A stretch of 64,000 nucleotides of DNA, from NCBI GenBank assembly GCA_963513935.1, contig OY740765.1, forward strand, positions 69,598,253-69,662,252, given 5' to 3'. The translations under genes and the position numbers were made by a program. Under the pieces are notes generated by a model that was not told the DNA's origin, ran no database searches, and was given only the letters and a program-made list of their open reading frames with translations. Positions 1 to 15,682 of the stretch are shown here, piece by piece (the stretch's first letter is position 1; every line of letters starts with the position of its first letter). Source of the stretch: Aphrophora alni. Its lineage: Eukaryota; Arthropoda; Insecta; Hemiptera; Aphrophoridae.

Positions 1-29
1 GTAATATTTTATTATTAATTTATTATATA

Positions 30-1060
30 TCAGTGATTCGGGACCTTTCCACAATGAAATTCATACTCAACTTTTAAACCCTCTTCTTCCTGTTGTTCAA
101 GATACATTTCCCACATAGTTTTTATTGATAACTCACTCGGAAAGTACTGCCTTTTTCTAATACTGCTCCTGCAATAATGATTTTGTATTGGTTTAAAGGA
201 TTTTATAAATTCCTTCACAGCTTCTCTTTTTAGTGAATATTTTTCAATTTGCCGAGCTCCTCCTCTTGTCTCTGGAGGTGTTACACCTGCTTCTAGGAAT
301 CTTTGGCACAGTCTTTGGACCCTGTCACGTCCTTCCTGCAAAATGTGCAAAAATGCAGCACGACACACTCTTACTTGTTTAACTTGGCCTTCACGTTGCT
401 TCGGTAAAGTGAAATTTGTGGTTACCTTTTTTTCTTTATTAGGCCTATTGCATTGGTTCTTGGGCCTCTTCCTATTTACTGATGTTACTGTAACGTGCTG
501 AAGAATGTAATTTTTTTTAGACTCTAGACTTGCGTCCTTATAATACCGCTGGTGAATCCTTCTAACGTCTTGAAGTGACAACTCTTTGCAGCGGTAAATA
601 CTTATCTCACCGTGTTCACATGTTGGGAGTGTAGGAAATCCTTTAGCTTGGTGCCTGTAACAAAAAGCTAGTATTATAATCAAATAATAATAATCATCTA
701 GGTAATTTTTGAATTACAAAAATGTTGGTAAATTGCCAATTTGAGGATACCTGTCTTTAGTATAGGCTAGTTAGGTGTCTGTCTGTAGAATGTGCTAGAT
801 TTATTGAGGTTATGTCGAACCACAGGTAATGTTGACTTATAGATACAACAGTGTAATTTATTGGTAAATTAAGGCATCACAAGTTTATTTAACTTGTTTA
901 AATAACAGAAACGAGACTAATAATTCTTTTGAACTCTATCTGTAATAAGCCCAGTGAATATTTACCTTGCTTTCTTCGCTTTGTTTCGCTCCCATTCTGT
1001 AGGAAATCTCTTTCTCTTTCTGGACTTGTTTTCAAGTGTTTCCACAATGACTTCTTCCAT
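30..1060 (-). CDS. Two-exon gene of an uncharacterised multicopy insect protein family, partial
   Basis: Read on the minus strand, exon 1 runs 1060-966 (ATG at 1060-1058; basic start with RKRKRFPTEWERNKAKKA) and ends at a GTAAAT donor. Exon 2 starts at 654 after a pyrimidine-rich ACAG acceptor. The join is phase-consistent: AG plus G gives Arg. Exon 2 is open to a TGA at about 30. It has the layout I recognise from an abundant, unnamed insect protein family suspected to be transposon-associated: an 'IYRCKELSLQDVRRIHQRYY' block, a basic linker, 'VRVCRAAFLHILQEGRDRVQ', then 'TPPETRGGARQIEKYSLKRE'. Family members normally continue with a Cys-rich part, so the stop at 30 may be a real truncation or sit just past an unrecognised donor; the window edge hides this. 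The function is unknown. I am fairly sure of the exon structure and less sure of the family. Confidence 0.6.
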
Positions 1061-1971
1061 TGTACACTACTCTTAAAAATATGCTCAATCAAACGTTAAA
1101 AACCACAGCTTATAACAAAAATCAAGAAACATCAAACACTAACTTCTCAATATTATTGTTTACATTTGCCAGCTCACATCCAAAGTAGGTTAAAGAGTAA
1201 TAAATTAGGCTCTAAACAACATATGTTTGGCAAATAAGCTTGTGGAAAAAACTAGTAGACAACATATTATTTTAATCTAATAAATAATTTAATACAAGAT
1301 GTTGTTTAGCAACGAAAGTAAAACATAACTGGTTTTGCATCTGTTTACATATGTTGGCCATATTGCACCAGTGCATTATAACAGCTTTTGCTACTGTAAA
1401 AATGTAGGTATATTTAACAGGTTTTGCTTCTGAAACCCAGATGGATTTAACTGGTTTTGGAAAAGTAATCAATTTTAAATATCGTATTTAGGTCATTTAA
1501 GACAGGTTTTGGAACTTGAAACTAGTTTTAAATGATATATATGAGAAAACCGTATCCAGGGATACCAAAATCTCAAATTTGAAAAAAAATGGATTTAACA
1601 GGTTTTGCAAATGGGCTACTCATTTATATTTGAACTAAATATGTTTGTAGTTGAAACCACTTCAAATTAAAAACACTAATAATGATGTTATAAATAGAAA
1701 CACTATATTCTACTTTCTACAATATTTATTGAGTCTTGCCGACTAACTTACAATTGAAATAAGAAAAAATATTGATCGATTTTTAATTTTAAATTGTACA
1801 GGTCTTATTTTCTTCCTACTTATTTGAATCAAACTTGATAAATTTTCATCATAGAGCAAAAAGTAAAGACTGTAAATGAAGGCAATTAAATTATCTTAAA
1901 TGCATAATCTTGAAATTAGTTATATAAAAGTTTCAAGGAAGTTAAATATATTATTTATGGTTTTCAAGTTA
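1061..1971. other. AT-rich spacer with a recurring AACAGGTTTTG-like word
   Basis: No gene is visible. A short word of the type AAC(A/T)GGTTTTG recurs irregularly at about 1328, 1418, 1449, 1503 and 1597, which may be a decayed tandem repeat. Open frames here are short and show no family features. Confidence 0.4.
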
Positions 1972-1984
1972 TTAACCCTAAGGA

Positions 1985-2198
1985 GTAATCACGTCATATG
2001 ACGTGATTTCATTTGTTCCCTACAGAAGTAAAAAATTTTACATTTTTAATATGCTTCTAGAGTAAGAATTTTTTTTTCATAATTATTAAAAATTGTTTGC
2101 TATATTAATTTTTAACACATTTAACATATTTTTAGTTTGATATGAATGAAAAATCAAGGTTATTTTTTGTAAAAGTAATCACGTAATATAACATGATT
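1985..2198. repeat. piggyBac subterminal repeats with a perfect 20-bp palindrome
   Basis: ATCACGTCATATGACGTGAT at 1988-2007 is a perfect palindrome. A diverged copy lies at about 2174-2198, and inverted copies lie at the other end of the element at about 5461-5483 and 5502-5526. Repeats placed like this in piggyBac elements are candidate transposase-binding sites; that role is inferred. Confidence 0.6.
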
Positions 2199-3253
2199 TT
2201 GCTTTTCACAAACTAGAAACCCAAGTAAAGGAGAAATAAAAACTTTGTAAAATTTAGTTGTTGATTTATGAAAACAATTAAGTGCACTGAAATTGCATTA
2301 GTTTTGTAAATTTAACATAATAATAAAATGTTTTGTCTTCAAAAAACTTTTTTTGTGTGGAAGTCTCCAAAGCAAGGATGCACACATAATGCTACTGAAC
2401 AGGCTACACATTCATATGAGGTGTCTTTCTTCTTCTTTGGCCTGGATTTTGTGTGCATACATATCACTGTCTTTGAACCTTCCGCTTCCTTGCTTCACTG
2501 AAAGGCAGGGGGCTTGGGAAATGACATTCCAGCAGCGTTGTAGGAAGTTCGTCAGCTACCAGTGGTTGTTGAATCTTTTTAGTTGTTTTTGGAACAGCAT
2601 GGTTTTCAAAAATCTGCCTTATTAGGTTAAGACGAAAATCGCTCAAATATTATGTTTTTCCTAAAGCTATTTTGTGCATATGAGCAATCAAGGTACTCAA
2701 GTCCATAAAATGGAAAAATAACTTCTTACCCCACTTACATAATTATTTTTCTTGATGTTTCACTGAAAGACATAATTAGGTCCGCCTTGTCTACAGTGCC
2801 CATGTTTACATTATACTCAAACAGTTTTGAGCTTATAGGTTGTCTTACCAAATTTCACAGTTTCTACCATTTCATGATTGTGAACACTAGACATCATGGT
2901 GACAGGTCTTTTGTCACACCATTTTTCTATAATTAACTTATCGGTATAGCACACAGACACCTCACCATTCTTCAATTTCTTAGGAAGATAAGGCATGCCT
3001 TTTCTATCATTCCTTACTGTCCAACAAGCTCCTGCATCGTTACCAAAGAGCCACAAAAATAAATCAGGACTAGAATACCAATTGTCCATAAAAACAACAT
3101 GATTGAGGCCAGTATATGGTAGCATAAATGTTTGCATTACTTGCACTGAAACACCCAACTCACTCACAAAACTGTTGTCAACGTTTGTACCTTTTCCAGT
3201 ATATACAATAAAATCCAACATTATTCCAGTATAACAATCACATATACTATTAA

Positions 3254-4254
3254 CACTTTAACCGTATCACCGGTCTCTGAGACCGACGGGAATTTTGGCT
3301 CTACAAAATTGGCACACCTGATAGTTTGATTGATTTCTCCAACTCAGTAGCTGTCAAGTAGCTTCTGGCCAATAATTATTTTTAGCCTTCAGTTGGCCTT
3401 GAGCTGTCGTTCTGCATGTAGCGGTGTTTTATTGTTTTTGTCACAGTCTCCTGTACCGGATCATACGTTTAGTATCTGGCGAGCCCCGGCCTGCGATAGC
3501 AGATGATACGCATTACGTTTGAAATTTTGTGGGTGTATCTACCAGTGTAAATACTATTGCACATAGTTTTTGTTTTTGGATTCCCTATCTATTTTGTGTT
3601 TGACATGGCTCATTCCCAGGATGTAAGAGTGAATGACGCTGACTTCAATGATCATATTTTGCAACGTAGAGGAGGAAAGTGATGAAGACGTGGATGATTC
3701 GGATAAAGATCCTGATTATTTCGTTTCTGAAGCTGACAGGGAAACTAGTGACGGGAGTAGTTTAAATGACGAACCCTGAATAGAGGATGAAAATGATATG
3801 CATTAAATTAGTGAAAATTTTGTTCTTCCGAAGGAGGAGTCTGAATTCTTTTGGGGTAAAGATGACACTATTTGCTGCGAGAGAGAAGAAAACAAACAAA
3901 GACGAACGCCCCCAACACAACATTTTGAGAGGACCACTTCCCGGCCCGACAAGAAGAGCTAGAAATTGTTTTGAAAATAAATAAACAAATAGTGGTTTTG
4001 TCGAAAACATTTTCCCCCCCTCCATTTCCTTATACATATATACAGATTATTTACAAAATGGTACAAATTAAAAAATAATAAAGCACTGTAATGCCAAATT
4101 TTAATTCATACATACATGTATTATGACCAAAATTGAAATAAATCTTGAGATTCATCTTGAGTAAAAAAAATAACTTAAATGGAGAAAAAAATGTCCGGTC
4201 TGAGAGACCGGATGATACTGTTAGTGAATGAAAATTCATGATACGGTTAAAGTG
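3254..4254 (+). mobile_element. Internally deleted piggyBac-like element nested in the older copy
   Basis: TTAA flanks it at 3250-3253 and 4255-4258. The terminal inverted repeats read CACTTTAACCGTATCA at both ends. Just inside are GGTCTC palindromes: CGGTCTCTGAGACCG at 3271-3285 and CCGGTCTGAGAGACCGG at 4195-4211. The ends differ from the host element, so it belongs to another piggyBac-like family. It keeps only the 5' part of a transposase, so it would need a transposase supplied in trans. Confidence 0.82.
3605..3981 (+). pseudogene. N-terminal remnant of the nested piggyBac transposase
   Basis: From the ATG at 3605 the frame reads MAHSQDVRVND and then shifts. The acidic stretch 'EESDEDVDDSDKDPDYFVSE' follows in another frame near 3673. 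A piggyBac-like N-terminal signature, 'ERPQHNILRGPLPGPTRRAR', lies near 3910-3966 and ends in a stop at about 3981. The catalytic core is absent: the DNA passes straight into the 3' flank and the right inverted repeat. This is the expected product of an internal deletion in a once autonomous element. The acidic N-terminus followed by an 'NI..PLPGP' motif is typical of piggyBac transposases. Confidence 0.72.
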
Positions 4255-5562
4255 TTAAGTTGAATTCCAAAACGTCTTCTCTTTTTTGGAATGTACTGCT
4301 TCCAGCCCAAATCATCCTTCCATCCGACCAAATTTTCATCAATTACTAAATTTTTATAGGGCTTGAACAGAACTGTAAATCTGTGTCTCAAAGTTTCAAT
4401 CATTGTGCAGATTTTGTAGAGTTTGTCTCTCCCATTCCCTATCAAGTTACAATCCAAGTGTAACATTCACAATAGAATAAATAATCTATCTTGACTGAAG
4501 ATTGATGAAAATATTTTAGACTCAAGTAATGGGTCAGTGCTCCAACTTAGTTTCATACCGTTTCTACTATTATGAGGGAAAAGCATCATCATCCCTAGGA
4601 AAGAATAAATTTCATCAGTGTTGGTAGGAGACCAACGTGTCAATTTGGAAAAATTGCTCATCTCACTATTCTTCAACATTTCTTGAGCGAACCTGTTAGT
4701 TTCAAAAGCAATGTGAGAAACTATATCCCAGTCAAGTAATTGGTAAAATACATCGATTTCCTTGTTAGAGCCGTTTTCCAGGTCTAAATGTAGGCCTGAG
4801 TTTGAATCATCAAAAGTAAATGTTTTGGCTTGAAAATTATCATTATGCTCCCACTTACATTTTTTACAAATTTAAGAAGAACCAGAGGCCCTACTTACAG
4901 TATCAGAATCATCTGGCTGCTGCGGAAAAGAATTATCGGAGATATACATATTTTTTGACTGCACTTCACTAGGCTTAATATTCATTATATTGTTCACATA
5001 CTCTTCATCATCATCACTAAATACAGTACATTTGGATCTGGGTCATAAACCAAGTCATCACCTTTATTATAACCTTCAACTTCCCTCCTAATGTCTTCAC
5101 TCCTCAGTAATAAATCTGGATCACCATCCATTCTGCCAATTTTATAAAATACTTCAAAGTTTTTAAAACCTAACAATTATACTTAAAAATCACAAAATAA
5201 AAAATTATTATTTTATAAATTGATAAAACACAAAACCATAGCAACAAACAGCACACAAGGAAAGTAGTGAAATAGGTGGGAAAGGAGCAGATCAAACAAG
5301 GAGGCAGTTTTGAATACACAACGTCACACCCATGCTTTCTAGCAGGATAAGTTTCAACTATTAGTAGTGAAACACTTTTGCAGTACGGAGCTACATAGCA
5401 GCTGTGAAAAAACCAGCTGTTCATGTCATAATCAGAATCCGTTGCCATGGCAACCCAGACACATCACATGACATGATTACTCCTTTGATGAAAATCCTAG
5501 CATCACATAATGTGACAAGATTATTCCTTAAGCCTAAAATAAGCCACCCCTTAAAGGGTTAA

Positions 5563-6461
5563 CGCTTAAAGTGCTTAAAATACCTGTGTGCAATATGAAG
5601 GTAGTTTTTGCACTACCTTTAAAAGGCCGGATTTTAATCGCATCATAACTACTAAAACATCAAATTATAATAAGAGACCTTCTAGATTCAATGTCAAATT
5701 ACTATTCACATTGTTATACATGAGTAGATGGCTTAACCTCAGGTATTATAAGTAGCTAATAAATGATCTCTGTTAATAATGTGTTTCACTCTTTTTTTAA
5801 AAGTGTTTAGGGTATAGTTTTTTTATTATTATTTTTTTTTTAAATTAGAGCCATTGGGCTCATTATCAGAAGTCAATGTTATCCCTTTTGGACCCATTTG
5901 GAAACCATTTTTTAAAAGAAAGAGAAAATGATTTTTATAGTTTTACCTTTATAGAAAAAAGAACAATTTTTTCTATAACTCATTTCTATAACAGAGGTGT
6001 TTTTTTAAAATTTCTATTTTAACCTTGGTGAAACTCAAATTTTAAATATTAAAAATATATTTATATCATATAACACAATATATCACAAAAAACATAAAAC
6101 TGTCTGTTTAAATATGTGTACCAAATTAAGATGATGCTCTCTACAAATTGAACAAAATTTAATCATAGTAACACATATTTGAACCCTTAAAAACCATATT
6201 TATGAACAAAAAAAAGTGCTAAAGTTTTTTTACTTTCAGGGTTAAATGGTCCAGTATCTAGAAATAATCTAAATTTACGCAAAGTAACGCAATGTCTAGA
6301 ATAATTATAGATGACAATAATTTAAAATCTCTCATTTCACCAAATTTATAGAATCAGAACCATATTTTGTGATTTTTTAGCGGAAAAGTTTTTAGGCCTT
6401 TGTATGAAACAGTGTGCATATAAAATATTAGGCCGATTTTGTTTATAGCTATTGTTGACAG
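5563..6461. other. AT-rich spacer, nothing recognised
   Basis: No gene or element end was found. The stretch has frequent T and A runs and only short open frames. Confidence 0.4.
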
Positions 6462-6616
6462 TTTTTTCTTGTTGCATTTGAAAAACCTCTAGTCATTATC
6501 CCCTTATAAAAAGAAGAAGAAAAGAACATAAAATAAAGACCTTGCCCTTGCATACTCTTACAATGTAAGAGGCAGAAGAAAACAAAATATGTTCAACAGA
6601 GACCTGATAGAATACT
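6462..6616 (+). repeat. S1 dispersed repeat, partial copy
   Basis: This is one of about eleven copies of a roughly 270-bp family in the window, recognised by the string CTTATAAAAAGAAGAAGAAA followed by an AACATAAAATAAAGACC block and GAGACCTGATAG. Orientation is given as the strand on which the CGGTCATCATCG block reads forward. This copy is diverged and lacks the distal third. Confidence 0.6.
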
Positions 6617-6716
6617 AAAATTGGAATGATACAAAGAAGTTAGGTTTTTTTAAATTTATTAAAGCAAACATCAGATTTTGAATTAACAATTGTTTTTAAA
6701 TACAAAGTTTCATTAA

Positions 6717-6718
<2 letters not shown>

Positions 6719-6751
<33 letters not shown>

Positions 6752-6765
6752 TGTGTGTGTGTGTT
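6719..6765. repeat. (TG)n microsatellite
   Basis: About 23 TG dinucleotides with one GGG interruption, followed by a GC-rich stretch (CGCACCCCCCGCCGG). Open frames of Cys/Val or Thr/His across it are artefacts. Confidence 0.9.
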
Positions 6766-11975
<5,210 letters not shown>

Positions 11976-12050
<75 letters not shown>

Positions 12051-12091
12051 GGTGGTTGGGTTAGTGTGGGTGTGTGGGAGTGTGTGTGTGG
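11976..12091. repeat. (TG)n microsatellite with GGGTG variants
   Basis: Starts after AAACCGTCTCAG and ends with a GGGTGGGTGGG..TTAGTGTGGGTG tail closely resembling the interrupted part of the 9133-9420 tract, which supports common descent of the two tracts and their flanks. Confidence 0.9.
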
Positions 12092-13086
12092 TAAAGGTAA
12101 AGGGAAGCTCTGATTTTTACATAATTTTGATCAATTTTTCCATTCTTAAATGTAATAATTATATAATTATTTTTGTAAAAGTTAAAAAGAAACAGTATTT
12201 TGTTTTTAAAAAAGAAGAAAATAGCTTGCTCTGAAGAGAATTTAGTATATGTCCATAAATTTTGTTTTTCTTAATTAAAATAAAAAATAATTAAAATTAA
12301 AAGTAGAATCAAACTAAATAAAAGTTAAAAAGAAGTAAAAATTATTAAATTAATATTGGAACCGTAAACACTTGCCTTGGTTTAAACTTTTTTACATTTG
12401 AAAAAGCTGGTAACAATTTAGGAATATTATTTGTGGCAATCCAATAATTACTAAGGAAAATTATAGGAATTTTGTTGATTACATTAAGAAGAAATAAGGA
12501 TTATATAAGTTGAATTATTCATGAATATATTATATGTCAAATAAATTAAGAATTTTTTCTGGTGCACGAAGGAAAGTTTCTATTGCCTGTGCCATCAAAA
12601 TCCAACCCGTTGTTTTGAGAAAGGAAGCAAGTAAATTCAAAGTTTCAGTCATACAGATTATTAAAAGTAAAACAAAAGAACACATTAAATAATAATAAAA
12701 TCAACCTTATCTAATACAAGTAATATAGGTCAATATAGTGCTCTGACCTAAAGTGTAAATTGACAATTGTAAAAGTTACAATTATCCATTTTGCTTCCTA
12801 CAAACATCCCAATACGGTACGATCCCGAGATATGGTATATATTAATTAAATCATAAATTGAGGTCGTTTATAAATCAATAAATAAATACAGCTAAGCCAA
12901 GTGGCAAATAATGCAAGAAGCATTATTTGATTTTTACAAATTAAAATTGAATAAAAAAGTGTCTTAAAAATTGGAGAGAGTTTTGTGTACGTTTCAGTTC
13001 CGTCCGATTTTTCTGTCAATTTTTCAGTTCTCTCTTCACTTTCAACAGGTATGGTTCTATGTGTGTTCTAAAATAAATAAAGTTCA
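12092..13086. other. AT-rich spacer before the Harbinger relic
   Basis: No gene was recognised. The left end of the Harbinger element should lie here or slightly inside, but I could not identify its inverted repeat. Confidence 0.4.
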
Positions 13087-14690
13087 ATGGGTGACAGAAA
13101 AAGAAGAGCCGCAATTTGTTGCATAATTGCAGCAGTGTTATTAGAAGAAGATGGAAAAAGGAAAAAAATGGCGTGAACATTGGTGCTAAGATCGGTATCT
13201 GTGAAGAAGGGTTTTGCCCTGTGATTATCACTTACTTATTGAGTTACAAGAAGGAGGGAAAATTAAAACATTACCTACGGAGGAACGAAAATGGATTTAA
13301 AATTATATTGAGCAAAGTTGCTCCCCTCATTGGGAAAAAGACACAGTCTTGAGACATGCAATAACACAGTATGTGAGACTGATTGCGGCTCTTCGGTTCC
13401 TGGCTACTGAGAGAAGTTTTCAAGATTTAACATTCTCAATGGAAGTATCTCTCAGGAGAGATACCGGTAATAATAGAAACATTCGTAGCAATATGGAAAG
13501 CACCACAAAATTTTATTCAGGTAAGCTTACTTTAATTACCTCATAAGACCATAGGTATGACTGAATACATGTTCATAAAATAGGAGCCATGGGTTTATTA
13601 CAATAACTACTAGATAAAAATCAACATGTATGAAGAAATACAAAATAAAATTTACAAATTGAATATTTATGTACGTATGTAGGAATATAATATATTATTG
13701 TTAATTATTGTCCCTACGTTGAGGTTAAAAATGACGAGAGTAGCCTACGAATTCAAACTCCAACTGGGAGATGATGATGGAGTGGATAAAGATGGTAATG
13801 GGTGAACGGGATAACTGCATCCGGTTAAAAGACCCATTTGACCATCAAGCAATGTGTCATTTATTACTTTATCAGCAAACATTAGCTGTTGCTGAGTTAA
13901 TTTCCTTAATTTAACAGCGTAACCCTTTGCCAATATCAAAAACTCATTGTCTTCAGCTTCCAAATACCGCGTGGCAATTGAAAGGAGATCGTGTGATTTT
14001 CTGTTTCTGCTAGGTTATGCAAACGAATTGGCTGTGGGTGTATAGGTCCTGAAGAAGTTAATGGAGAAGATGGGGCAATATATAACAAAAACATAAAAAA
14101 TATTTGTTACCTAAATAATTATTAAATTTAATAAATATTACATAGTTATTTTAATTTATGATTTCAGCTTCCTAAAAGTGAAGAAGAATGGAAACAAATC
14201 ATTCATGATTTCAAAGAAAAATGGTAATTTCCGTACTACATTTGTGCAGTTGACGGAAAACACATTCAGATAAAAAAAAAAATCCGGCTCTCGTTACGTT
14301 TTATGAAAGAAACATTTTTAACTATCCCCCTTTGTAGAGGAAGAAGAATTGTTGAAAAAAAATTGGGAATTTTAGTTTCCAGATTTACAATATTTCAAAA
14401 ACCCATCAATCTATCGCCAACTAAGGTCAATGCCATAGTTCTAGCGTGCTGTTATTTGCAATTTTTTTTTAAGAAGACATTCCAGTAGTTATAACAATAA
14501 TCAACCGCCTGTTTGTTATCAACATTGGCTCGACTTTGAGTCTCGAACATCCTCAAATAGTGGACGTCTAATTGGTATGAGAAACGGGAGCAGTTCATCT
14601 TCCTCTAGATCAGCTAAAGAAATTCGCAACACTTTCTGTAGTTACTTTAAAGAAGATCGAAAAGTCGAGTGGCAAGAAAATAGCTCTTGA
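13087..14690 (+). pseudogene. PIF/Harbinger transposase (HARBI1-like), frameshifted and missing part of its core
   Basis: The ATG at 13087 begins MGDRKRRAA. After a frameshifted stretch comes 'DTVLRHAITQYVRLIAALRF' and 'LATERSFQDLTFS', the N-terminal signature of Harbinger transposases. A shift near 13460 leads to 'IPVIIETFVAIWKAPQNFIQ'. A GTAAGC donor follows at 13521 and a TTTCAG acceptor at 14162-14167; exon 2 resumes in phase with 'LPKSEEEWKQIIHDF', a stop at W*, and 'YYICAVDGKHIQI', which holds the first catalytic Asp. About 80 residues of the central core are then missing before 'RRIVEKKLGILVSRF' and 'NLSPTKVNAIVLACCYL'. The frame ends at TGA 14688-14690. The enzyme would excise DNA together with a Myb/MADF-like partner; such a partner is encoded on the opposite strand here. 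The element is inactive. Confidence 0.82.
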
Positions 14691-14768
14691 ATATTGAATA
14701 ACTATTCACGAATTTGTTTTGAGATAAACAAAATTATTACAGTGTTATTATAATATAAGGTAGTCAAT

Positions 14769-14954
14769 CTACTATAGCGACTTATGTTAATAATGTATAT
14801 GGAGATGTAATTGTTCTTTTCTTTGATAAACCTATATTGAGCTACGGGGACAAATGAGAATGTGGTCGGAACATAATAAACATGTGTAAATATAGTTGAA
14901 TAACCTACTTACAAAATTGACGTTTTTCATTATTAACGTAAGTCGCTATACTAG
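14769..14954. repeat. 186-bp inverted-repeat element (MITE-like)
   Basis: The 27-bp arms at 14769-14795 and 14928-14954 differ at two positions (CTACTATAGCGACTTATG against CTAGTATAGCGACTTACG). It lies in the intron of the MADF/BESS gene. I see no clear target duplication, so it could be an independent MITE or a hairpin of the Harbinger element. Confidence 0.5.
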
Positions 14955-15275
14955 ACATTTAATATAATAATATGTCATAATAATAATAAATAAATAAATA
15001 AATAATTATTGCACGTTTATTTACCAAATTTCATTGATGTCATTGTCCACTTCATGTGTTGAATCACTGGCATCAGGAGTTTCCCAGTCCACCAAAAACA
15101 TCAGTTCCCCGAAATACCACAGACTCGGAACATACTCATCATTAGCTGAAGTTCCCGATTTACTTTCTTCCACTCATTACGAAAAACGGATCTTAGATTA
15201 TTTATTTTTTACACTACACGTATTGCATCTGGTTCGAGAGGTTTCACTTTTTCAATTAAAACATCGTAGGCTGCC

Positions 15276-15276
<1 letters not shown>

Positions 15277-15321
<45 letters not shown>
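15277..15321. repeat. (T)45 tract within the MADF exon
   Basis: An uninterrupted run of 45 T on the plus strand, which is 45 A on the coding strand of the MADF relic. Sequence matching a MADF domain continues on both sides, so this is an expansion inside the exon and not a retroposon tail. Confidence 0.75.
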
Positions 15322-15325
<4 letters not shown>

Positions 15326-15470
15326 CAGTTGGCATAAGATAGGCGTGTGTTAGCCCAAAGCTCGGGAAGGGACCGGTAGCTGTCGATAAATGCTAAAAAC
15401 TAATCTTGTCATCATAGTTTTTTTACAAAAATAGGACAGCAACTGAACAAAGTGTACAGCTATATTCACA

Positions 15471-15682
15471 ATAAGGAAAACAAGAATCCCCTGAATCACA
15501 AAAACAAGAAACAAAACTAAGAAATCTAGTATGTTTATTATAATTCCCTTATGTCATTTCGATAACATAGTCATCATCCTCAGAAGATGTACATAAGGGT
15601 ATAATAATAAACATAACATATTTATTATAATCTTAGTTTTGTTTCTTGTTTTTGTAGTTCGGAGAATCCTTGTTTTCCTTAT
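15471..15682. repeat. Foldback repeat with arms of about 85-92 bp
   Basis: The left arm 15471-15554 and right arm 15591-15682 are inverted copies (both contain ACAAAAACAAGAAACAAAAC when read from outside in), with a 36-nt loop and a few small indels. There is no coding content; it is a foldback or MITE-type element. Confidence 0.65.

Larger units (their letters stand above)
2339..5131 (-). pseudogene. piggyBac transposase (DDE_Tnp_1_7), broken and interrupted
   Basis: The minus-strand coding relic would cut and paste DNA at TTAA. In order I see an acidic N-terminus from an ATG near 5131 with a frameshift near 5030, a stop (TAA) near 4873, the block starting 'MLKNSEMSNFSKLTRWSPTN', an in-frame TGA at 4467-4469 where relatives usually carry Arg before MLH (a CGA to TGA change fits), and 'VIDENLVGW' with the first catalytic Asp. 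The nested element follows, then 'VFMDNWYSS' (second Asp), a frameshift near 2815, 'NMGTVDKAD' (third Asp), more frameshifts, and a C-terminal Cys-rich tail 'YECVACSVALCVHPC' ending at a TGA at 2339. All three catalytic aspartates remain readable despite at least five lesions. Across the nested insertion, dropping one TTAA leaves the frame open. The true start is uncertain because an upstream short exon is possible. Confidence 0.82.
1976..5558 (-). mobile_element. piggyBac element, degenerate, flanked by TTAA
   Basis: The element is bounded by TTAA target duplications at 1972-1975 and 5559-5562. Its ends begin CCCT on both sides (left CCCTAAGGAGTAATC, right end reverse complement CCCTTTAAGGGG). 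Subterminal AGTAATCA-type motifs lie just inside both ends. The length is 3.58 kb; removing the 1.0-kb element nested at 3254-4254 leaves about 2.57 kb, the usual size of an autonomous piggyBac. The interior codes for a piggyBac transposase on the minus strand that carries several breaks. TTAA specificity, the transposase and the size agree, so the call is firm. Confidence 0.88.
13745..15392 (-). pseudogene. MADF/BESS accessory gene of the Harbinger element, two exons
   Basis: Exon A (15392-15025, minus strand) begins after a TTTTTAG acceptor and reads 'FIDSYRSLPELWANTRLSYA', then a run of about 15 Lys codons made by a 45-nt A tract, then 'AAYDVLIEKVKPLEPDAIRV', 'NNLRSVFRNEWKKV', a frameshift, and 'ANDEYVPSLWYFGELMFL'. 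That is a MADF DNA-binding domain in order. A TTTG|GTAAAT donor follows. Exon B (14048-13745) starts after a TTCTTCAG acceptor, joins in phase, has one stop, then 'NEFLILAKGYAVKLRKLTQQ' and 'LMFADKVINDTLLDGQMGLL', a C-terminal block typical of these proteins. In PIF/Harbinger elements the second protein helps bring the transposase to the DNA. Its intron contains the last transposase exon, read the other way. Confidence 0.75.

Noticed and set aside
15277..15321. Poly-T as a retroposon tail
   Set aside because: MADF domain sequence continues on both sides, so it is an expansion within an exon.
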